A stretch of 5,176 nucleotides of DNA from Desulfovibrio sp. (lineage in GTDB: Bacteria; Desulfobacterota; Desulfovibrionia; Desulfovibrionales; Desulfovibrionaceae), in assembly GCA_031282465.1 (NCBI GenBank), contig JAITDR010000163.1, positions 1 through 5,176 of the forward strand, written 5' to 3'. Numbering within the stretch: the first letter of the stretch is position 1; every line of letters begins with the position of its first letter. The translations under genes and the position numbers were made by a program. Under the pieces are notes generated by a model. It was not told the origin of the DNA, did no database searches, and was given only the letters and a program-made list of their open reading frames with translations. Positions 1 to 4,247 of the stretch are shown one piece after another.

Positions 1-722
1 AGCACGACGTTGCCCACAAAGCCGTCGCAGACAATGATGTCCACGTCGCCGGTAAAAATGTCTTTCCCTTCCACATTACCGACGAAATTCACGTTGTTGG
101 TCAGTTTGAAGATGTCGTAGGCCTCTTTGACCAACGTGTTGCCTTTGCCTTCCTCTTCTCCGATGGAAAGCAGGCCTATAGTGGGGGTGGGGCGGGAGAG
201 GACAGTTTTGGTAAATGCATCGGCCATGAGTCCGAACTGGAACAAGTGATAGGCCTTGCAGTCCACATTGGCGCCTACATCCAGCACTACAGTCGGTTGT
301 TTTTCCGAAGGCAGGACAGACACCAGAGCAGGGCGGTCAATGCCCGACATGCGCCCCATGATGAACATGCCGCACGCCACACTGGCCCCTGAATGACCGG
401 GGCTGACCACGCCCTGGGCCGCGTTGTCTTTGACCAGTCGGCAGGCGACCTGAATGGAGGCATCTTTTTTGCGGCGCAGAATGTCCGAAGGTTTTTCACC
501 CATGAGCGCGGTTTGCGAGGCATGGACGACATCGTAGGCGACGCCTTTGGCATTGTGTTCTTTCAGCGTCTTGCCTACCACATCCTTATCCCCGACCAGC
601 AATACGCTGAAGCGGCCTTTGCGGGCGGCTTCAAGGGCGCCGGGAACAGCGACGGACGGGCCGAAGTCGCCTCCCATCACGTCAACGGCGATGACCGGCG
701 ATGCGCTGGACGCAGGGGACAT
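1..722 (-). CDS. plsX: Phosphate acyltransferase PlsX, 3' end cut by the window
   Basis: PlsX is a peripheral membrane enzyme. It converts acyl-ACP and inorganic phosphate into acyl-phosphate, the donor that PlsY uses to acylate glycerol-3-phosphate at the start of phospholipid synthesis. The 240 residues in the window match the family from the N-terminus: IAVDVMGGDFGP (residues 11-22), SPGHSGA (107-113), LDVGANVDCK (147-156), GLLSIGEE..KGN (183-195), NFVGNVEGKDI (212-222) and DIIVCDGFVGNV (228-239). Family members are usually about 330-350 residues, so roughly 100 C-terminal residues lie beyond the left edge. The ATG at 722 is six bases after the rpmF stop. Its only Shine-Dalgarno-like bases (GAAG) fall at that junction inside rpmF, so translation is probably coupled to rpmF. 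Many bacterial homologues have Asn where His110 stands; I believe His is normal in this lineage. fabH commonly follows, but it is outside the window. Confidence 0.97.
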   Translation of the reverse strand, partial: MSPASSASPVIAVDVMGGDFGPSVAVPGALEAARKGRFSVLLVGDKDVVGKTLKEHNAKGVAYDVVHASQTALMGEKPSDILRRKKDASIQVACRLVKDNAAQGVVSPGHSGASVACGMFIMGRMSGIDRPALVSVLPSEKQPTVVLDVGANVDCKAYHLFQFGLMADAFTKTVLSRPTPTIGLLSIGEEEGKGNTLVKEAYDIFKLTNNVNFVGNVEGKDIFTGDVDIIVCDGFVGNVV

Positions 723-728
723 GCGTTG

Positions 729-905
729 TTATTCGGCTTCAGCCGTGTAGTTGCGTCCGCGGTAGCTGCCGCAGGACGGGCATACGGCGTGAGGGACTGT
801 GGGGTTGCCGCACTTGCACAACACTACGGCAGGCACAGGCACGCGATGGTGCGAGCGGCGCATGCCTTTTTTGGATTTTGATTTTTTGTTTTGTTGGACG
901 GCCAT
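729..905 (-). CDS. rpmF: 50S ribosomal protein L32 (zinc-ribbon form)
   Basis: This 58-residue gene is too short for a simple long-ORF scan, but it is unmistakable. It encodes the large-subunit protein L32. The N-terminus is MAVQQNKKSKSKKGMRRSHH, the basic, Ser/Lys-rich start typical of L32 (usual form MAVPK.K.SKS..RRSH). It continues with a VPAVV..C-K-C-G..VPHAVCP-S-C-G-x-Y-R-G-R stretch. Cysteines 30, 32, 43 and 46 form the CxC…CxxC zinc-binding set, so this is the zinc-containing paralogue type. The ATG at 905 is chosen because a strong AAGGAG (minus strand, positions 916-911) lies five bases upstream. It ends with TAA at 731-729, six bases before the plsX start. It sits between DUF177 and plsX, the classical order. 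Confidence 0.97.
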   Translation of the reverse strand: MAVQQNKKSKSKKGMRRSHHRVPVPAVVLCKCGNPTVPHAVCPSCGSYRGRNYTAEAE

Positions 906-955
906 GATCTCTCCTTATGTTCGATATGAATCCGCACATCGCCCCGGAATCTTCG

Positions 956-1603
956 TCACGCTTTCGCCTTGAGAGCGCGCAGAACCGACAGGCGCGGGTC
1001 CGTCCCGTCGGTGTCGCAGGAGCAGCTTTCCAGGTTTCTGTTTTTACCGCAGATCGGGCACAGCCCCAGGCAGTTTTCTCTGCACAGCGGCTTTATCGGC
1101 AAGGCAAGGGAAAATTCTTCCCATGCCAGGGCGGCGGGGTTGATTTCCACTCCCGGTCCACGAGGCGCGGTGCGTATAACGGCCTCGTCCGCGTCTATTG
1201 TCAAGTCTGCGGTGAACACTTCAGCGTCTTTACCGCCCGCGCTTTTGCGTCCGCCTTTGCGTTGCGCCGTCCGTTGCCGGGGAACACTTTCTTTTGCATC
1301 AGCCGTGGGCAGAAGGTTTGCGCCTGCGGGGTAGGGTTCAAAATCATCGAAGGCATGTTCAATGTCTACTCGTGCATCGTCGGCGCAACGGTCGCAGGGG
1401 AGGGCGATACTGCCGGTGATTTTCCCTCGGAAGAGTACTCCTTCATCAAGCGGGAGAACGAATATCTCCGCTGTGATATCCTTCAGGATTGTGCATGATA
1501 CGCCGAACTCCTTCAGTGGACCGCGCCAGATGCCCTGATCGTTGAAAACAAATGTTTTCCCGGCGCGGGGGACAGTGTGCAGAGCTATCCAGTTGCCGTT
1601 CAT
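956..1603 (-). CDS. yceD: DUF177/YceD family protein (23S rRNA accumulation protein family)
   Basis: This 215-residue protein belongs to DUF177, whose E. coli and plant members are needed for normal 23S rRNA accumulation; its molecular activity is not settled. The N-terminus WIALHTVP…FVFNDQGIW (residues 5-26), the central LPCDRC (68-73), the acidic FDDFEPYP segment, and a C-terminal cysteine cluster C-x3-C-x3-C-x2-C…CSC (Cys174, 178, 182, 185, 194, 196) followed by DPRLSVL are characteristic. The cluster looks metal-binding (inference). A basic linker rich in Lys, Arg and Gly (about residues 104-125) separates the two halves. An open frame runs upstream to 1876, but that extension is Arg/Pro-rich with no family resemblance, so the ATG at 1603 (MNGNW) is preferred. 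No good Shine-Dalgarno precedes it; the region is GC-rich and can fold. The rpmF start lies 50 bases downstream, so the two genes are probably cotranscribed. Confidence 0.92.
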   Translation of the reverse strand: MNGNWIALHTVPRAGKTFVFNDQGIWRGPLKEFGVSCTILKDITAEIFVLPLDEGVLFRGKITGSIALPCDRCADDARVDIEHAFDDFEPYPAGANLLPTADAKESVPRQRTAQRKGGRKSAGGKDAEVFTADLTIDADEAVIRTAPRGPGVEINPAALAWEEFSLALPIKPLCRENCLGLCPICGKNRNLESCSCDTDGTDPRLSVLRALKAKA

Positions 1604-1615
1604 CGGGTTGGCCCC

Positions 1616-1646
1616 GCAAGGAGTTAGTTGCCTTGCCCGGCGGGCA
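1616..1646 (-). promoter_or_regulatory. Two overlapping hairpins in the yceD leader
   Basis: Next to the yceD start, CCTTGC (1631-1636) pairs with GCAAGG (1616-1621) around a nine-base loop. A second inverted pair, TGCCCG (1634-1639) and CGGGCA (1641-1646), shares bases 1634-1636 with the first, so the two hairpins cannot both form fully. The proximal hairpin ends 13 bases upstream of the ATG, close to where the ribosome binds. The pairings are directly visible; a role in controlling translation or attenuation is inference. Confidence 0.35.
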
Positions 1647-1655
1647 GGAGTATTC

Positions 1656-1680
1656 AAAAAAATTGCCGGAATATCCCGGC
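1656..1680 (-). terminator. Intrinsic terminator or attenuator upstream of yceD
   Basis: Read on the minus strand, GCCGG (1680-1676), a six-base loop GATATT, and CCGGC (1669-1665) form an all-GC 5-bp stem. This is followed by AA and then seven consecutive T (1662-1656). The shape is that of a Rho-independent terminator with a short stem and a two-base offset. It lies 52 bases before the yceD start. It could end transcripts coming from the acetyltransferase gene about 300 bases upstream, or act as an attenuator in the yceD leader if the promoter is at about 1734-1762. The short stem keeps confidence moderate. Confidence 0.5.
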
Positions 1681-1733
1681 CGCGTGTCCCGAGTCGCGCC
1701 CTGTGCGCGGTATCCGGCATCACAGGGCCGTCA

Positions 1734-1762
1734 CCCTTACCTTGCAGACCGTGCTTTGTCAA
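1734..1762 (-). promoter_or_regulatory. Candidate sigma-70 promoter for yceD-rpmF-plsX
   Basis: On the minus strand a perfect TTGACA (1762-1757) is followed, after 17 bases, by TAAGGG (1739-1734). The -35 box matches the consensus and the spacing is ideal, but the -10 box matches only its first two bases, so an activator would probably be required. A copy of the 14-nt repeat runs up to and overlaps the first base of the -35 box. The predicted transcript would carry a leader of about 120 bases containing the terminator-like hairpin. Confidence 0.3.
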
Positions 1763-1833
1763 TGCCCGTGAAGTCCGTGTGTCGGGAGCAGATGGTGTGT
1801 TCGATACAGGACGCATGATATGCCCGTGAAGTC
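1762..1833. repeat. Pair of identical 14-nt direct repeats
   Basis: The sequence ATGCCCGTGAAGTC occurs at 1762-1775 and again at 1820-1833, 58 bases apart start to start. On the minus strand it reads GACTTCACGGGCAT, and the proximal copy overlaps the first base of the TTGACA box. The flanks of the two copies are not alike, so this does not look like a long duplication. Paired binding sites for a transcription factor are the simplest inference; chance is unlikely but not excluded. Confidence 0.5.
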
Positions 1834-1974
1834 TGCCTGCGCGGGTTTTGCAGAGTATATTTGCCGTAGCTGTCACAACCGGCGGACCTGCTTTGCATTG
1901 TATTGCAGGAGAGGTCGTGTAACGGCGTTTTTGCGGTAACAGTTTCGGAATTTACTGCCGGCCGAGACAGGGGA

Positions 1975-2424
1975 CTATTCGCCGAAGTGCATGTGGATAA
2001 GCGGGAAAGGGCGCCCGCCGCTGTCGACCTCAGAGCGTCCTGTTTCGGTAAAACCGTAATGCCGGTAAAAGCCGTGCGCCTGCGGGTTCTGCGCGTTCAC
2101 ATCCAAGGTCAGTATCCCATGCAGACGGCGGGCATGATCCAGCAGGCGGGAACCGACGCCTTGCCCGTGCCGGACCGGTTCCACGAACAGCATCTCCACT
2201 TTGGCGCCGTCCAGGCCCATGAAGCCGTCAATCCCGCTCACCGGACCGTCAACGGAGGATTCGGCAACCCACAAGTCCACGGCAGGCAGACAGACGTGTT
2301 GCACTTCCTGTTCAATGTTTTGAATATCGTGCGCTGTCAAAAAAGTATGCGTACACTCCACCGCGCGCCGCCACAGCGCAATAAGCAACGGATAATCGCT
2401 TGATGTTCCTTTGCGGATGTTCAT
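1975..2424 (-). CDS. yjaB: GNAT family N-acetyltransferase, YjaB-like
   Basis: This is a complete 149-residue single-domain GNAT protein, which would transfer acetyl from acetyl-CoA to an amine. It closely resembles E. coli YjaB as I recall that sequence: ALWRRAVE.THTFL near the start, LPAVDLWVAE (residues 46-55), EMLFVEP (77-83), the acetyl-CoA loop HGQGVG (86-91), LTLDVNAQN (105-113), HGFYRHYGF (117-125) and the C-terminal TGRSEVDSGGRPFPLIHM (128-145). Tyr120 sits where a catalytic Tyr is usual. In the Q/R-x-x-G-x-G motif, His86 occupies the usual Arg/Gln position, with an Arg just before it. E. coli YjaB has been described as a protein acetyltransferase; the substrate here is unknown. The ATG at 2424 is the only start matching the family N-terminus, yet the Shine-Dalgarno is poor. 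It begins 14 bases after the stop of an ATPase remnant on the same strand. Confidence 0.9.
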   Translation of the reverse strand: MNIRKGTSSDYPLLIALWRRAVECTHTFLTAHDIQNIEQEVQHVCLPAVDLWVAESSVDGPVSGIDGFMGLDGAKVEMLFVEPVRHGQGVGSRLLDHARRLHGILTLDVNAQNPQAHGFYRHYGFTETGRSEVDSGGRPFPLIHMHFGE

Positions 2425-2438
2425 AGTTGCCGATTTCT

Positions 2439-2768
2439 CTACATTAGCGTGCCGTCCGACAGTCTGGTCGCCGGAATGACATTACTGCCTTCCTGGAAGA
2501 ATACCTGAACTGTCCCTCCTTCAGCGCGCACATCATAATCGTCAATGCCGCCACAGCGTTTACAGAGGGCTTTCAAAAGACGACCTTTTGCTTCGGAGCT
2601 CCGGCGAAGCTCGTTCAGGACCAACGCGAGAGTGCTTGTATCCGGCTCAAGTCGATGATTCGGCAGATCCGTCTTCTGCGGTTGCCGCGTCGCCGCGTAG
2701 CGACCAAAGGTCCAGTCTCGATAGATACGAATCTTGTCGAATGCATCATCTTGTCCAGTCGACAGCAT
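2439..2768 (-). pseudogene. Internal fragment of an AAA_21-type predicted ATPase
   Basis: The 109-residue open frame matches only the middle of a predicted AAA/ABC-like ATPase, a family usually of about 350-400 residues. The recognisable stretch is DKIRIYRDWTFGR (residues 11-23), Q-K-x-D-L-P (31-36), LALVLNELRR (47-56), GGIDDYDVR…GGTVQVFF.EG (73-94) and IPATRLSDGT (98-107), the last being the ABC-signature-like motif. Full-length relatives continue after GTL with Arg and a hydrophobic run leading to Walker B; here the frame ends GTL-M-stop. The N-terminal P-loop half is also absent: an in-frame stop lies at 2811-2813, and the bases upstream encode nothing similar in any minus frame. The surviving part has no frameshift or internal stop, so the loss may be recent. 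A functional short protein is unlikely without Walker A and B. The ATG at 2768 is arbitrary. Confidence 0.82.
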
Positions 2769-2775
2769 GTTATCC

Positions 2776-2805
2776 TTGACACGGCATATGCGGCAAGTGT
2801 TTACT
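2776..2805 (+). promoter_or_regulatory. Candidate promoter for the glycosyltransferase gene
   Basis: TTGACA (2776-2781) matches the -35 consensus and is followed after 18 bases by TTTACT (2800-2805), four of six bases of the -10 consensus. It points toward the glycosyltransferase start at 2942 and would give a leader of about 130 bases. It overlaps the upstream flank of the ATPase remnant. This is a pattern match only. Confidence 0.35.
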
Positions 2806-2810
2806 GCCTT

Positions 2811-2941
2811 CTACCGGTAGTCCGTTTCGACAGTGTTTTCAGGCATCGACGGGTATCGGTGTAGGGTAGGGCAGGGCGGCCCAGCCGCTCGCGAGCCCGA
2901 GATATGCGGCAACAGTCCGGTAAAGATGCAGAGATAGGCAA
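2811..2941 (+). other. Leader of the glycosyltransferase gene with two 10-bp palindromes
   Basis: This noncoding stretch holds two perfect 10-bp palindromes, CTACCGGTAG (2811-2820), just after the candidate -10 box, and GCTCGCGAGC (2887-2896). An 11-nt direct repeat, ATATGCGGCAA, occurs at 2786-2796, inside the candidate promoter spacer, and again at 2902-2912. The first palindrome is placed where an operator would sit. I see no gene on either strand and no match to the missing N-terminal half of the ATPase remnant. Confidence 0.4.
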
Positions 2942-3973
2942 ATGGCCAGGATTTTTTACGGCGTTCAAGGTGACGCCAACGGGCATATCAACCGTTCCCT
3001 GTCCGTTGCCGAGTTGCTTTCCGGGCACGAAGTGTTGTTCGCGGGCGGCGGCGCGGCCGTACGGGCAAGGGATGCCGGCTTTGCCTTTGAGGAACTGCCG
3101 CTTGTCGGAATGCTGGTGCGCGACAACGCCGTGCAATGGGCGCCGACCATAGCCAATTTCATCGGCAAACGCGCTTCCGCAACGCGTTGGATTCACCGCC
3201 TCAAAGAAATCATCACAGCCTTTGACCCTGATCTGATTCTTACCGACAACGAATATTTCACTCCACGGACGGCGAAGGCACTGGGCAGACCCTGTTACAG
3301 CCTCGACCACCAGCATGTGCTGAGCCGAACCCGTCACACGCCGCCGCCGGGGCAGACACTCCCCAGACTCACGGCAACAGGCATCATGCGCTTTTTCCTG
3401 CCCGGACTGCAGGGGTGCATGATTGTATCTTTTCACCGCCCCCCGCTTGTCGACCCGCACAGCGACGCGATTTTCGGCACAATTCCGCGCCCCGACGCTC
3501 TGGCCGTGCAGCCGGAAACCGGCGAACACGCCCTTATGTATGTGCCCGGATGCGACGTGGACAAAATCCGAAACCTGTTCGGCCGACGTAAACGTGAATA
3601 CCGTATTTACGGTCTGGGAGAACGGCCTGGACAGGGAAATCTCATCTTTCGCAAGCCCGGCAGGAGGCGCTTCCTTGAAGATTTTGCCTCGGCGGCGTAT
3701 GTAGTCGCTTGCGGAGGCCACGGCCTGCTGACGGAAGCTCTGCTTTTCGGCAAGCCCTGCCTCCTGTTTCCGGGCCGCTTTCTGTACGAGCAGTTCTGGA
3801 ACTGCCATTTCGTTCGGGAAAAGGGCTTCGGGCGGTATTATACGAGTTTCGGCATTGATCCGAAAGAAGTGGATGCCTTTGAAGCCTCACTGGACGCTTG
3901 CCGGACGCGCATCGCGGCCGAGGATTGCAACGGACGCACGGCATTGCAAGCACATTTGGAAAGTCTGTTATGA
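2942..3973 (+). CDS. GT-B glycosyltransferase, MJ1255/VC2487-like family
   Basis: This complete 343-residue protein is predicted to transfer a sugar from a nucleotide-sugar donor; donor and acceptor are unknown. The N-terminal Rossmann-like domain opens with IFYGVQGDANGHINRS (residues 4-19), the Gly-rich loop typical of this family, and continues through AGGGAAVRARDAGFAFEELP (34-53) and DPDLILTDNEYF (95-106). The C-terminal domain carries ACGGHGLLTEALLFGKPCLLFPG (256-278), corresponding to the MurG-like GGxxTxxEAL donor-binding motif, then YEQFWN (282-287). There is no signal peptide or membrane segment, so it is probably cytosolic or loosely membrane-associated. The ATG at 2942 fits the family N-terminus exactly, with a modest ATAGG-like ribosome site upstream. 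It is the first of two plus-strand genes; a radical SAM gene follows after 274 bases. A long open frame on the opposite strand is a shadow of this gene. Confidence 0.88.
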   Translation: MARIFYGVQGDANGHINRSLSVAELLSGHEVLFAGGGAAVRARDAGFAFEELPLVGMLVRDNAVQWAPTIANFIGKRASATRWIHRLKEIITAFDPDLILTDNEYFTPRTAKALGRPCYSLDHQHVLSRTRHTPPPGQTLPRLTATGIMRFFLPGLQGCMIVSFHRPPLVDPHSDAIFGTIPRPDALAVQPETGEHALMYVPGCDVDKIRNLFGRRKREYRIYGLGERPGQGNLIFRKPGRRRFLEDFASAAYVVACGGHGLLTEALLFGKPCLLFPGRFLYEQFWNCHFVREKGFGRYYTSFGIDPKEVDAFEASLDACRTRIAAEDCNGRTALQAHLESLL

Positions 3974-3978
3974 TCGAA

Positions 3979-3998
3979 CCTCTCTCTTCAGGGAGAGG
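3979..3998 (+). terminator. Hairpin just after the glycosyltransferase stop
   Basis: CCTCTCTC (3979-3986) pairs with GGGAGAGG (3991-3998), eight pairs including one T-G, closing a TTCA tetraloop. It starts five bases after the stop codon. It lacks a following T-run (TAATCCTTCGG), so it is a weak intrinsic terminator at best. Protection of the mRNA 3' end or partial termination before the radical SAM gene are alternatives. Confidence 0.4.
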
Positions 3999-4101
3999 TA
4001 ATCCTTCGGTTCCTATCTGCCGTGGCGGAGCCGGCCTGTGGACGAAGCCGGATGTGTATTGAATCCTGTGAGCCGGGATGTGAACGGAAAAATGAGGGGG
4101 T

Positions 4102-4140
4102 CCGGGAGAAATCATTTCCCCCGGTCGCCGGAGGCGTATA
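4102..4140 (+). repeat. REP-like unit 1: CCGGG hairpin plus CGCCGGAGGCGTATA tail
   Basis: A hairpin with arms CCGGG (4102-4106) and CCCGG (4120-4124), an A-C mismatch, then GAAA/TTTC around TCA, is followed by TCGCCGGAGGCGTATA. The 21 bases at 4120-4140 recur at 4207-4227 with two mismatches (19 of 21 identical), again directly behind a CCGGG…CCCGG hairpin. The arrangement resembles REP-type extragenic repeats; my recollection is that similar CCGGG…GCCGCCGGAGGC sequences are common between genes in Desulfovibrio-like genomes. Confidence 0.6.
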
Positions 4141-4144
4141 GAGC

Positions 4145-4166
4145 AACATTGAACTGTTTCAATGTT
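4145..4166. repeat. Perfect 9-bp inverted repeat with 4-base loop
   Basis: AACATTGAA (4145-4153), CTGT, and TTCAATGTT (4158-4166) form a perfect inverted repeat that is AT-rich against a GC-rich background. It lies between the two REP-like units. As DNA it could be an operator; as RNA it is a stable hairpin. Only the pairing is observed. Confidence 0.5.
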
Positions 4167-4190
4167 CGGCCTTGCGCCTGCTCAGGCCGA
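4166..4190 (+). repeat. 7-bp hairpin TCGGCCT/AGGCCGA
   Basis: TCGGCCT (4166-4172) is complementary to AGGCCGA (4184-4190) across an 11-base loop. It directly abuts the preceding inverted repeat and leads into REP-like unit 2, so four hairpins occur within about 110 bases. No T-run follows. Confidence 0.4.
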
Positions 4191-4194
4191 GGGA

Positions 4195-4227
4195 CCGGGA
4201 CGGAGTCCCGGCCGCCGAAGGCGTATA
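4195..4227 (+). repeat. REP-like unit 2: CCGGGAC hairpin plus CGCCGAAGGCGTATA tail
   Basis: CCGGGAC (4195-4201) pairs perfectly with GTCCCGG (4205-4211) around GGA, followed by CCGCCGAAGGCGTATA. It is the second copy of the unit at 4102-4140: the tails are nearly identical, while the hairpin interiors differ in sequence but keep the CCGGG/CCCGG closing pairs. The unit ends 20 bases upstream of the radical SAM start, just before its ribosome-binding site. Confidence 0.6.
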
Positions 4228-4247
4228 AATAACCCAAAGGAACGGGG

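Larger units (their letters stand above)
1604..1974. other. Intergenic leader region upstream of the DUF177-rpmF-plsX cluster
   Basis: No coding sequence is convincing in these 371 bases; open frames on both strands are Arg/Pro-rich and resemble no family I know. The region must hold the minus-strand promoter of the yceD-rpmF-plsX genes, unless they are read through from the acetyltransferase gene. From the yceD start outward it contains a 6-bp hairpin (1616-1636), a tight palindrome (1634-1646), an intrinsic-terminator-like hairpin with U-tract (1656-1680), a candidate -35 box (1757-1762), and two copies of a 14-nt repeat (1762-1775 and 1820-1833). A TACAAT sequence (minus strand, 1902-1897) has no acceptable -35 partner. 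No terminator is evident just downstream of the acetyltransferase stop at 1975. Confidence 0.7.

Noticed and set aside
393..881. 162-residue plus-strand open frame over plsX and rpmF
   Set aside because: It is antisense to two clearly recognised genes and has no recognisable domain.
917..1498. 193-residue plus-strand open frame
   Set aside because: It is antisense to DUF177; its cysteines and aromatics arise from reading that gene backwards.
1604..1876. N-terminal extension of the DUF177 open frame to 306 residues
   Set aside because: The extra 91 residues are Arg/Pro-rich with no family similarity and run through the terminator-like hairpin; MNGNW at 1603 matches the expected family N-terminus.
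1897..1902. TACAAT (minus strand) as a -10 box for yceD
   Set aside because: No -35 box at 16-18 bases; the best partner, GTTACA, is only 15 bases away and matches poorly.
1887..1909. CCTGC…GCAGG hairpin as a terminator for the acetyltransferase transcript
   Set aside because: Only a 5-bp stem around a 13-base loop, and no T-run follows on the minus strand.
1903..2403. 166-residue plus-strand open frame
   Set aside because: It is antisense to the YjaB-like acetyltransferase, which carries full family motifs.
2801..3808. 335-residue minus-strand open frame
   Set aside because: It lies opposite the well-supported glycosyltransferase, its product is Arg/Cys/His-rich without domain motifs, and it is a GC-rich antisense shadow.
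3974..4247. Small protein gene in the glycosyltransferase/radical SAM spacer
   Set aside because: The available frame (4038-4232) has no ribosome site, reads through the hairpin repeats, and encodes a low-complexity Arg/Gly/Pro peptide.
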